A DNA stretch of 64,000 bases. It comes from Phoenix dactylifera (lineage: Eukaryota > Streptophyta > Magnoliopsida > Arecales > Arecaceae). Shown one piece after another: positions 23,831 through 33,837 of this stretch. Under the pieces are notes generated by a model. That model was not told the origin of the DNA and did not search any database. It saw only the letters and a program-made list of their open reading frames with translations. Location of the stretch: positions 308,501 to 372,500 of the forward strand of contig NW_024067682.1 of assembly GCF_009389715.1 (NCBI RefSeq). Reading direction: 5' to 3'. Each line of letters starts with the position of its first letter. Positions within the stretch are counted from its first letter, which is position 1. A program made the translations under genes and the position numbers.

Positions 23831-26800
23831 ACATGCATTTATTAGCACATCAAGTTGTGCATCTTGGCATTATGAATCATCTTTCTCCATTTTCTCCTGC
23901 ATAGAACTGATTCCCATACAGCATGCTTCCTTGAACAAGTCTTTCCATCCTCTTTCTACATGATTTTCAAATTTCCAGAACTCTACTTCTTGTCTTTAGC
24001 CTTTGCTAGGAAGCAATCCCTTTAATGTTGATCAAGGAATGCAGAACCGTCCCGAACTGCACGGTTCGGGGCATACCGAGCTGTGCCAGCGGCGGATCGA
24101 GATGGTTCCGACATTTCAAAACAGTAAACCAATAGGTGGGGGAAGAGAGAGAAGGAAAGAGAGAGAGAGGGGGGAGGAAGGGAGAGGGAGGGAGGCCTCC
24201 GGAGGATGCCGAAGGGACGGAGCAGGGGCTCCACCCTTTGGACCCTTATTTCGTTCGAAACAGGAGTCCGTCAGGGCCCTTTTTTTATTTTGAAAATTTT
24301 AAATAATGTACTTAAAATTTGGGCCTCTTTTATTTTGTCCGACTTCCCTTAAAATTTTCAAAATAAAAAAAGCTCAAATTTTAAGCGAAGTCCACAAACC
24401 CCTTGCCGACTTCACTTAAAATTTTCAAAATAAAAAAGAAGACCCGACGTACCGCTGTTTCGAATGAAACATGGGTCCATAGGGCAGAGCCCCTACTCCG
24501 GCCCTCTGGCGCCCTCTGAAGGCCTCCAACGGCCCTCCGACCCTCCTCTTCTCTCTCTTTTTCTCTCCCGTTCTCTCTCTCCGTTCCCTCGCCCTCTCTG
24601 CTGTGTCGATATAGGCCCGACATGGGAGCATATCGAACCGTGCCACCGGCCGACTGATATGGGCTTTGGTATCGGCACGACAGACCTTGATGTTGATGTT
24701 ACCTAAGCTTATCTCATATATTCATTTCTAGCTCCAACATTCCAACACTTTGGTTTCTACAATCGAGCTAGAGATTAGTATCTCTCAAAATCCTTGCATG
24801 CTGACTCCTATCAGTAAACTATTTAAACACTAAATCTCTGACCATATTTTCCCTTCTTGTCCCCTATAACTCTATGCATCCCTAGGATATTTTTTTTATT
24901 TATGAAAAAATTCCCAGTGAAACCAGCTGAAAGTACAAACTTCCCAGGGTGCCTAAACAGTAGAGTAAGCCATCCAATTGAGAAAAAGGAAACAGAAAGA
25001 GGCATCCATGTTTAATAATAGATAGCAGCATAAGAGAAAAAAGACCATGGGCGGTAGGAAGCAAATGAAGATATAATATGAAATTATGAACTGCTGACGG
25101 TCTTAATACATATGTCAATATACTCGTTGAACACAATAGGACATGATCATCCTTGCATCAAAAAGATGATGAAATCTGTAAGACCTAAAAACAAATGGGT
25201 TGCCTACACAATTTGTATCATTTATACCAAGCTAAGGAAGATGCAGGGTGGCATAACTAAATGAATTTGTGGCAATCATTTTGCAAGATCAACTAGCTAA
25301 CATGGTAATATTACTTTATTAGGAATAATGCTAAGATGATAAAGTAGTTCATGATATATCAAATGCCTATTTTTTAGAGGTACAATATCTTTTCTGCTTC
25401 TTCTTAAAGAAATGAATGATAAACTATGTCAGAATCAAGGATGGCAAAACTGACCAGAACCACTCAGTTAGGGGCGCACTGAACCCAACCTGTGAGGAAT
25501 CTGGTTGGTAGAGCTGATAATGGGCCAGGCCTTGGGCCTAAACTATATTCATTTTTAGTTGGGTTTTGAGCCAGGCTTATTTAAAATTTGATTTTTTCTA
25601 TGCCCAAGCTCGGCCCTTGATCAGCTCTATTGGTCGGTTCGTTGGTTTGGTTTAGGACTAGTCCGAACTAGTCCGAACTGATTAGAATTGCTCACTTCTA
25701 CTTGGTACAACTCAGTTCAAGTCGATTTTGGACTCTCCCATGAGTATAAAAAGGAGAAGGTATCTCTATGTCTTTAAGGGTAGGACTATGAGGAAAATTA
25801 CGAGAAAATGATTTCTTTGTGGTTTTTATCCCTAATCCAAAGATTGGTATAATCCTCCCCCTCTTCATTTTTCTTCTTTTTAATGCCTAAAATAGGCCAA
25901 AGATAGTAAAATAGAGGGAAATTATGCCAAAATTTTGTATTTAGAATGATTTCATGATATGTCATAGGTTTAAGGATGATCTATGTATTTAAGAAGAAAT
26001 CATGATTTTCATTGATCTTGTAATTTTTAGATTAAGAATAATCTTTTGGTTAAAAAATAACAAAAAATAATATTCAAAAATTTTAAAAAATTATGGAATG
26101 TTTGAGGGTATGCATGTAACATGTCGAGAAGAGGTCATCATGGCACTCGATCCAATTAGAAAGGTAGGGTCAGTCAGGGTGTTGAGCCTATTTGAGACAT
26201 TCATTAGAGCCAGTTGGGAAGAGCAATTCGGAAAGGAAAGCGTTTCATCAATATAGCAAGAAAGAGAAAAGGAAGAAAGATGCAGACCTATTTCTGTTCA
26301 CTTAGATTCGGAGATCATTGAGCCCTCAGACAACCGATTGCTTAATCATCTCACAATATAAGTGATGGTAATGAGTCCGAGTGATGATGCATTTGATGGC
26401 TAGGGAGATAACTATGGATATGGTGGGGGTGCATACAATTTGCAGCCATATGGTCTGAGCCCATTCATTGGTATTGCATTTCACTCATATCATACATGAT
26501 CCAGGTACGCCGTACTAGTACCAGTAGAAGTATCGGTCGTCTACCGGACTGGTATGGTTCCGGTTCGGATCGGTTTGAACTGAAACCGAAGTGGCCAACA
26601 GACCCGCGACCTGTGAAAGCGCGGCCGGACGCGCGCATGCGAGCGGGCGGGGATGCGCGCGCCGCGTTAAATGCCACTTTGTGGCATTAAATGCCCCGCG
26701 CTATCCCGCACAGGTGCGGTTCCGAGTGCAGGGAACCGTGCGGGGGCATTGTTCCCAGCTCGTGCCTACGCGGGTGCGCTGCCCAACGCGGGCGTGGTTC

Positions 26801-29800
26801 TGAGCACGAGGAACTGCACACGGGCGTGGTTCCCAGCTCGCACCCACACGAAAGTGCTGCCCAGCATGGGGAACCGCGCGCGGGAGCGCTGCCTCGAGCT
26901 TGTATCGGTGCGAACCGGTCCGATTCATATCGATACCGGGCTTGTATCGCTCAATTTCCGCCCTTTTGGGGCCAAAACTGTTTTCCATACTTGAATCAGA
27001 CTGGTCAGGGACCGGATCGGTCCGGTACAGATTGAACCGACTGGTACGGGCCGATTCAGCATACCATGTGCATGATGCAGACCATAATGCGTAATATAAA
27101 ATCTGCGAGGATACAATGGCACACAAGAGACAAGCCTATTAAGGTATTCAAGATCCCACACCGTTGCAATTGATAATATACCACACAGAGTAAGGTTCTT
27201 GAACATATCTAGATCCTCATTGTACACCGGATGCTATTCTGCAATGCCAAAATATGTCCTGCATGCATATCCTTCACCCGAGACATATCCGAGTGACTAC
27301 TACCTCCATGGCCTTAGCTAGATTATTGGTCAGATTCTATTGTCGCGATTTTCCCTTAGATTGGATGGCCAGTTCATTATCATACAAATGATCAGTATGA
27401 AGATGGCTATCCAAAAAACCTAGATTAATGTATGCAGGGGTGGGTATATTATCTAGGTTGGAGTCAAGTCCAAGATCCCGCCGAGGAATGAGATCTCGAT
27501 GTCTACAAGTGGTATCGACATTCTATGAGGGACTAGATATTGGTATAATTATTTGATATACATTTTTAAGCTAAAAACTATGTCTTGTCTATTTTTATTT
27601 ATTACAATGTCATCCATCGGGCAATCATATGATCTTCAGGATCAATATGAAATAAAATATTATTAAAATATTCTTAATATCACACTTCCAAGACTATTAG
27701 AACTTAATAACAATAACAACAAAAAAATGAAAAATTGAACCAGTACCATATTGGTAAGCTTTCATGTAGTGCATGTCGGTCCCATGGTTTGCCATATCGG
27801 TCGGTACTGCATTGTATCGGTACCAAACCAGTATGCTATAGGAGGTGTACTGAGTGTCGGTATACTGAACTGGCTCCTATACCAGATGTACTGACACAGT
27901 AACAGAAATATACTAGTATGGGGTCCGATACTAAGATAGCAAACCTTGGTTGGTATGGTATTGAATCTAATTGTACCGACCTTGTACCAAACCGATATAG
28001 TACCTAGTACCGAGATAATTAGGGGTGCAAATGGGTCAGGTTGACTTGTGACCCAACCCGATCCGACCCGATTAAATCTGATCCGATCCATTTTAAAGGA
28101 CCCGTGGGGCCGGGTTGGGTTCTAAAATTGGACCCGTTCCATTTTGGGACCAGATCTGGATTTTCTGAATTCTGGCCCGACCCGATCTGCTTGAAATTTG
28201 GATAATTTTAGATTTCTAACCCTACGACCCGACCCGACGCGAATCTACTAAACTATTTGGGTCCACGGGCCGCAGTGGTGCAAGCCAAACAGGTTAGTTG
28301 GGTGTTTAAGGCCCGGCCCATCTATGACCCGTAAGACTTAAGTCTTAACTCTTAAGGCCCGGCCCATCTGTGATGCTTTGTTTATTCACCATCAGCCATA
28401 GGGGGGAAGTCATAATCCCATAGGTTTCAAAGCACAAGTTTGGAATGGAGTCATGGCGAGGTTGGTTCTAGATCCATGCTTCAACAACAGCTTTGGATTG
28501 AACCACATGCTGGTATGAAGCGTGCAACATTTTAGCCTTTATCTTAGAGATAATATATGAGACATGAAATGTTGCATATAGTGTATGAAAATATATAGGT
28601 GGGGAATGGATATTTGTTTGGAGTCGGTTGCCTAGTTCTTCCTAGTCAGTATTAAGTGGTATGAAATGCAGCAAACAATGGTGCCAAGTTCCTAATGTTA
28701 TATAATATTGCTCGTATTTTGAGTTAGTTCAGATCAAGATCCGTAGTACCGGTACCGATCGGCGTACCGGTGGCAGCCCGGACCGCTACGTACTGGTCCC
28801 ATACCGGTTCCGTACCGGTCCATACCAGTCCCATACTGGTTCTCCAATGATAAGCTACCGGTACCGAATTCCACGCTGATCCGGTACCGGTCTCAGGCCG
28901 GATCGGTACGTACCGGCCCGGTACGGCAGACCATGGTTCATATTCTGAGTTTTTGAATTAGTTCAAAATCTAAACTGGCTTCGGGGACGTGTAGCTATCC
29001 GAGATTACAGTCAGGTTACGACTGGCTTTAGTTGAAAAAGCTTTAATGGATTGAGTGATGCTAGGATGCTAGTAAAATCAATTGGCTTGGTAAATTCATT
29101 ATACTTTGATAGTCCTTTGATGAATCGAATCCGAACAAACAGACACGACCCGGACCCGACTTGGACTCGAATTTTTTGGGTTGGAATCGGGTTATACATA
29201 AACCCGACCTCACCCGAATGACCTATTGAGTCAAAACTTGTAGCTGTGGACCCAACTTGACCCGACCCGATCCTCTATTAAGTTGGGTCTGGATCCAAAA
29301 TTAGTACTCGAACAAGAAACCGGGTTGGGTTGGGGTCACTCATGACCCAGTCCGATCCGACCCATTTGCACCCTTAGAGATAATGAACCTTAGAAGAACG
29401 TAAACATAAACAAACAACCTTACCAAATTAATTATAAGTAATTGTCATTAATCAAATCCGGATAGCTCAAAAGATTTTGCCCATTTTATCCTCAGTTGTT
29501 GTTTTTTCTAACCTTCTCCATAACTTGGGATGGTTCCTCTCCCACAACACACTCAATTTTCAACCCATCCTTCTTAACTATACCACTTGATATTCTTGTC
29601 TATGTTGTTCTCCTCTAATGCTTATCGGTCCTTTTCATTGTTCTAATTACAACTACATGATAAAGATGACATGGTAAATATTCTATAGCAAACACATAAT
29701 ATCTCCTCCAATTCAAAGCCTAGATAGGCATATTTTAATTCATTCTATCATGCTGCTATACTACTTAAACATCATAGACTATCACTCCATCTTTATGTAC

Positions 29801-32285
29801 AATAAACACATCTAACAAAACAACATTTGTTTGAACCATGTCATATACCTTGGTTTTTTCCTCAACTCCTCTCATGCACATAGAAAGACTTAAACGAACA
29901 AAATTGCAATACATGTGCTATATTCTTCTCTAACAATTTTGTAACTTTGTTCTCTAAACTTCCAAAAATCAATTCTAACATTTACCAATATATCATCTAC
30001 GAATGATATGAAGTAGGATGCTCCACTTGAATATCATTAATAGGTGCATCTAACAAGTTAAGCACTTAAGGTTCATCGTAAAGACCTTTCTCTAAGAGTT
30101 GTTTGCATATATTACAGTGCTCCTGTGCTCCTGTTCAGTAGAATAGGATAAGGTGGTCTAAATATCATATAGCCACCTAAGTGTTGTTTTCATACGTCCT
30201 GACCAATCAAGAGTAAGCTACATCCAGTTCGTCACACTTCTAATATTTCCAAAACATGTCTAAGTCACCACAACCAACCAGAATTCCAACTGGTCCTTCT
30301 ATCCATGTTATAATGTACTCCTTTTTATACAACATGTGTTTAACTATTTGGCATAATTCCCCCATCTAAACTAATCCAGAAATGAAACAAAACTTCTAGT
30401 CTATATAATACATAATCTAAAGAAGAAACCCTAGTTCACAACTTCTTCTTGCAGTCTTTCTCTCCCTTTCCTCACTTATAACATAGATGTGGCCATCTTC
30501 CATTTTCCCTACTCGACGTAGAAATGGACCATCAATAAACTTAAATACCTCTTTTTTGCCATCTTTCAAAGTAATAAGTGCATCTCTATCTTCATTCTTT
30601 TCTGACCCCAACACTTCCCATTTTCCTTCTCCTCTCCGCCCTCAATAACAAGCTTTCCAGCCCAATGTGGTTGGCTCTAGCTCGGTCAATTCTGTTTAAC
30701 CCAGCAAATCTACAACCCTACATAATGGAATTGACATGGTTATTAAGCCTGGCTGAGCATGTTTCACAGTTCTTTGCTCATCATCCACTAAATGAGTTCT
30801 CTTTTGTAGTCCACAATAAGATTTTTTTTAAAAAAATTACAAAATCATGTCTGTCAATATTTCCACCCAACTCTATCTCTTTCTCCATAATAGACTGTGT
30901 AAAAAACTCCGTGTAGTCATTGACCATCCAGGCATGAAGCCAAAAACATGTAAGCAACAACAGAAACTTTCTTCCTTCCTTACCATGCAACATGCATCAT
31001 AAGATTGAAAATTATTCAGTTAATTATCATAAGATTTTTATTCACAAGAAAATTCAAAGAGTAACCATGACATAAAACACAGTAAACAAAATTTAAAAGG
31101 CTATAATGTTTGCAGTTGAAAATAGAAAGCATACCCTACTTTTGTAGACTTCCCAATAGACACAGAAGGTCCAACAATGGTTCCAGATCCAACATGAACA
31201 TCTGCATCAAGGACAGAATCTGGATGTACTATTGCACCAGTTTCTATACGTACAGTTGGATCAATGCATGCAGACTTGTGAAAAAGTCCCCCTCCATTAT
31301 GGCATTGCACAAACTCCAATGAATCAATAGAAGTCCCTTCATCTGGTGCAGTAACATTAAAACTAAACAGCAGCATGAGAAACTATGCACAAAAAAAAGG
31401 AGTAATTCCTGTCCTGGAGTGACATTTTTGTCTCGCAATGACAAAAAGCTTCTTTCTGTGCAGATAAAACACCTGATGGATGGAAAATAACTTCTGTGTT
31501 TTTTCTAGATGCCCAAAAAATGTTTGAAGTTTGAACTTTGTATAACAAGAGCTTATATTTCATCATCACTGGTGAAGCCTACTAAAGTGCATTTGTTCAA
31601 TTGGCCATAAACAACCATTAACAAGTCTATGCTCTTGGCTCTCCATTCACAGTCTTATCTGAATTGTACTTATACATTGTCTCATCGATTAGACAAATCA
31701 CCTTGATTATATGATATTAGTTGCTTAACCAACATGATTTTCTGTCATATGCATGGTAGTGACTCATGTTCAATAAATATCAGCATATGGTTCTGAATGC
31801 ATAATAAAAACTAATCAGAGTGTCAATCTAGTGGAAAACAAATTATTTTATGCTTCCACAACTGAGTTGGAATTAGACATATGACCTAAAGATTCTTGAT
31901 TGTAAAAAACTGTAATAGGCTTGATAAATACAGTAATGCTGATGTTTAACACTCAAACATGTTGATACACCTCCATCACATTTATAGCTTTAAAAGATGG
32001 CAAGCTCAGAACTGCTTCAATACAAGCAGAATTTCACCAACTGTTAACTAAAAGCAAAATATTTCTTTTTAAACAAAATCAATATGTCCCTTCTAGCTAT
32101 CTGGAGCAATAGCCATAGCATAATATTAACTCCCTAAGCTATCAAAGGGGCCCATGGCAAAACATACCAGAACTTGTGGCCAAGAGCCGATGATTAGAAC
32201 GAGAGACCACGAGCTGACCCAAAGTGCAGCCTCTTTCAGATAGCAATTGGAAGGCCTTCAAAGCTCTTCTTGCCGCAACTTGCAT
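15488..32285 (-). CDS. LPXD: Plant LpxD: UDP-3-O-acylglucosamine N-acyltransferase, mitochondrial
   Basis: Ten coding exons, in order of translation: 32168-32285, 31135-31342, 21764-21840, 19457-19506, 18030-18094, 17779-17830, 17580-17650, 17391-17457, 15647-15718 and 15488-15556. All use GT-AG and their phases fit, giving 849 nt, 282 codons plus TAG, near the usual length of plant LpxD. The protein is a left-handed beta helix of hexapeptide repeats ([49 protein letters not shown]). The segment [15 protein letters not shown] carries His193, at the place of the catalytic His of bacterial LpxD. The N-terminal uridine-binding domain of bacterial enzymes is absent, as is known for plant forms. 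The start [15 protein letters not shown] is Arg/Lys-rich and amphipathic, suiting mitochondrial import. The enzyme N-acylates UDP-3-O-acyl-glucosamine in a lipid-A-like pathway. A non-coding 5' exon ending near 33181 is likely. Confidence 0.92.
16139..16878 (+). mobile_element. TRIM retrotransposon multimer: LTR-internal-LTR-internal-LTR
   Basis: Three 137-bp terminal repeats (16139-16275, 16440-16576, 16742-16878) share 'gaggacccgtgcggg', 'tttagtcccaca', 'aataatacctt' and end in 'ca'. They are separated by two internal regions of about 165 bp. The second and third begin TGTGAG; the first begins TATGAG, a one-base change. Each internal region begins with 'aa' and then TGGTATCAGAGC (16278-16289 and 16579-16590), the primer-binding site for initiator tRNA-Met used by many plant LTR elements. 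The whole array is flanked by a 5-bp target duplication AATAC (16134-16138 and 16879-16883), so the multimer sits at one insertion site. No coding capacity. It lies in the intron between LpxD exons at 17391-17457 and 15647-15718. Confidence 0.9.
19815..20000. repeat. Small GC-richer dispersed repeat in LpxD intron 3
   Basis: A locally GC-rich patch ('ggccaacggcgtggtaatgc', 'ccggcgtgccaacc'-like words) in AT-rich intron DNA. Its repeated 'ggcc' and 'ccagtatgg' words resemble the foldback family nearby. Boundaries uncertain. Confidence 0.35.
20455..20905. repeat. Small dispersed repeat copy or copies in LpxD intron 3
   Basis: Contains 'gcccgtactagcccatatcg', 'accgaccagtactactcgg', 'ccgtattgtgccgaccag' and similar words of the family. 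Probably two adjacent or composite copies. Confidence 0.4.
21508..21600. repeat. Short copy of the GGTACCGG-type foldback family in LpxD intron 3
   Basis: A compact copy of about 90 bp from 'ccgtaccataccgtaccgac' to 'gagatggcgaaacttggttc'. Its right end closely matches the right end of the 27740-28011 copy ('ggggtccgatactaagatag'), supporting a common family. Confidence 0.55.
22340..22620 (+). pseudogene. Ty3/gypsy pol remnant (N-terminal part of reverse transcriptase)
   Basis: The frame from about 22358 reads [14 protein letters not shown] and then [12 protein letters not shown]. After a frameshift near 22535 it continues [16 protein letters not shown]. This matches the region just before and into the RT of Tat/Ogre-like gypsy elements, which typically has EYKDVFAW, RQMNP and a K(E)...LLDAGII segment. 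Only this piece is visible; no LTRs were found around it. It sits in LpxD intron 2 (the 9.3-kb intron) on the strand opposite to the gene. Confidence 0.5.
23764..23828. repeat. (TA)n(TG)n compound microsatellite
   Basis: About 28 bases of TA/TACA units followed by about 18 TG units, in LpxD intron 2. Confidence 0.95.
24030..24705. repeat. Large imperfect inverted repeat (foldback), about 675 bp
   Basis: The two halves are reverse complements of each other, centred near 24370. The left arm has a purine tract (24135-24200, GA/GGA-rich) then 'cgttcgaaacaggagtccgt' and a 'ttttattttgaaaatttta' segment. The right arm has the mirrored 'aaaattttcaaaataaaa', 'tgtttcgaatgaaacatggg' and a CT-rich tract (24540-24600). 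The outer parts carry the 'ggttcgggg' and 'ggtatcggcacgaca' words of the dispersed family. It is therefore a large family member or two copies inserted head to head. In LpxD intron 2. Confidence 0.65.
25440..25740. repeat. Degenerate dispersed repeat with a small inverted-repeat insert
   Basis: Flanks of 'aaaactgaccagaaccactc' and 'gtccgaactagtccgaactg' type look like the degenerate foldback family. They enclose the 121-bp inverted-repeat element of the next entry. Boundaries approximate. Confidence 0.35.
25509..25629. mobile_element. 121-bp MITE-like foldback element
   Basis: Terminal inverted repeats of about 28 bp: 'tagagctgataatgggcc' on the left pairs with 'ggcccttgatcagctcta' on the right, with few mismatches. 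'ttgg' flanks both sides (25505-25508 and 25630-25633) and could be a target duplication. No coding capacity. Superfamily not assignable. Confidence 0.45.
26505..27065. repeat. GC-rich composite repeat with internal tandem units in LpxD intron 2
   Basis: A strikingly GC-rich island in AT-rich intron DNA. The outer parts (26505-26590 and 26905-27065) carry 'accggactggtatggttccg' and 'ggaccggatcggtccggtac' words of the foldback family. The inner part (about 26700-26890) has roughly 65-bp degenerate tandem units containing 'cgtggttcccagctcg' and 'gctgccca'. Open frames across it on both strands are by-products of the high GC and show no domain. Confidence 0.55.
27740..28011. repeat. Foldback-type dispersed repeat with inverted ends
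   Basis: A well-preserved copy. The left end 'ccatggtttgccatatcggt' (about 27782) is the approximate reverse complement of the right-hand 'actaagatagcaaaccttgg' (ending about 27950). The interior is made of 'ggtaccaaaccagtatg' words. Further 'ttgtaccgaccttgtaccaa' words follow to 28011. This copy gives the best view of the family termini. It abuts the TSD of the hAT-like element. Confidence 0.55.
28020..29376. mobile_element. Non-autonomous hAT-superfamily (Ac-type) element, 1357 bp
   Basis: The left end TAGGGGTGCAAATGGGTC and the reverse complement of the right end TAAGGGTGCAAATGGGTC form an 18-bp terminal inverted repeat with one mismatch. The termini resemble the Ac/Ds type TAGGGATGAAA. 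An 8-bp target duplication GAGATAAT flanks it exactly (28012-28019 and 29377-29384). TIR form and 8-bp TSD are diagnostic of hAT elements. The interior is rich in 'gacccgacccgat' subterminal words, has no transposase frame, and contains a GGTACCGG-type repeat at 28738-28936. It is inserted in LpxD intron 2. Confidence 0.88.
28738..28936. repeat. GGTACCGG foldback repeat nested in the hAT-like element
   Basis: Dense runs of 'ccggtaccg', 'cgtaccggt' and 'ataccggttccgtaccggt' end in 'ggcagaccatggttc', the same terminus as other copies. The neighbouring sequence on both sides belongs to the hAT element, so this copy appears to have inserted into it. Confidence 0.6.
29385..31134. other. Rest of LpxD intron 2 without recognisable features
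   Basis: AT-rich sequence between the hAT-like element and the second LpxD exon. Short frames on both strands were translated and none could be tied to a family with confidence. A faint reverse-transcriptase-like 'FVDDI' on the minus strand near 29990 is too isolated to call. Confidence 0.3.
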
Positions 32286-33181
32286 AACTGCTAAACCAAA
32301 TCAAACCTATGAATCAAATCAAAGAAAAATAGACCACCCGACGAGAAAAAACTACTAAAAAACTGGTTTAAGGAACTAACTTCAGAGGTAAGCACAAAAT
32401 GTCTGTTCAGCTATGTTTGAATGTACTATAACAAATGGATAGCTAAAATCTTAAGGAAACATTAAACATAGTTATGCACAAGAAAAGTTCTTTATAAAAT
32501 AGCAAGGAGTTTAACCATATAAATGTCTTGTTCATTTTGTTTAAATGCCCAAAGATTGATTGTAAGAAAATCTGATTAGCTTTAAGACTAAACTACACTT
32601 TAAATCACAAGGATATGCTAATGTTTGAACGTCTTGGATGTTGAAATTCAAAATAGGAGAATAAGTATGCCTTTTTTTAAACAAGGACATAAAATCTATG
32701 AGAGTGGAGCAAATTGGTAGTGAATCTGGACATGAGGTAGCAAATATACAAATAGTGATGCCAGTCATTGACCACTAAAACTAAATATTTATATGAACAA
32801 AGTCAGTAGAACAGGTTGAATGAACGTTATGCTCTTGAAAAATTGACAGGTTACAGACCAGTCCTCCTATTTTACAATGCTAGCCAAGTCGGTCAATGGA
32901 TTCCACCGATTTTATTTAAGCAGGTGAAAGAATTTCTGAGGAGCATTAGAATAATAATGGAATCTGAAAAAAGTCGGGAGAACAGCTTCGTAACTATTTT
33001 AGGACAAGCTAGTAATAACAAATAGAGTTAGGCATTTCTTCGAACGGTGATGATGCATATTGTAAAAAGATGGTAATGATAATGCAACGTTCGATTGACC
33101 AGCGCTGAGATAGAGCAAAAACAAAAGCGAGATGATGTGCTGGTGAGGAGACGAGTGAACGCAGGCAGGGAAGGAATTACC

Positions 33182-33837
33182 GTCAGGAACGGTCGGAGAA
33201 ATCGGAGAAAAAACGTGACAGCACTAAACCGGAAAACAAAAAACTGAAAAATTCAAGAAAAGGACCGCTACCGTCTGGCCAGAATCACGGCGAGGCTTCT
33301 GACGACAGCCTGGAGAGGCCCACGTCGACTATGTCCGCCGAAGAAAGATACGAAAAGTGGAAGGTTGACGATGGAAACTAAAGAAAGCTTTTTTATTTTT
33401 ATTTTTTTTATTTTTAGACAAAATTACACTTATGCCCCTTCCTTGCACCATTTTTCACATACACCTTCTCCCGTTTGAAAAATTTTAATTAAGCACTTTA
33501 CCTTTCAATTTTTTAATCAATGTAGCCCTTTCATTTATTGATCCTTAACGCTGTTAATTGGGGATGTAGAATGACAAAATTTCTCTTCGGATTATGAGGA
33601 CCGATAGAGATGGCAAAATCCCTAACTCCCTTAGCCCACCTGCCTCCTCTATGCCATTCGTCATCCACTCTCGCATCCTTCTCTAGTGAGGTCATTGTCC
33701 TGCAACACTTGTTCAATAAATAGTTGTTCGGCATCCATCTCCTTCACCATTTGGTCGTCCACCTTTAGCCCATCTCCTTCTTCCACTAGCTCTTCAAGAT
33801 TGCCTAGGAGGTCGAAGTGTGGTTCTAATAAAAGTCT
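33182..33837. other. LpxD upstream region
   Basis: Minus-strand promoter side of LpxD. A good donor (GACG|GTAATT at 33181/33180) and an acceptor at 32307 suggest a 5' UTR exon here and a 5' UTR intron at 32307-33180, leaving 21 untranslated bases before the ATG. An AT-rich homopolymer block lies at 33386-33420. No clear TATA box. Confidence 0.35.

Noticed and set aside
26691..27126. Long overlapping frames on both strands (up to 141 codons)
   Set aside because: Produced by the GC-rich tandem repeat. Translations are repetitive and open on both strands at once.
29450..30400. Possible minus-strand reverse transcriptase piece (FVDDI near 29990)
   Set aside because: A single short motif with no collinear flanking RT motifs; compatible with chance.
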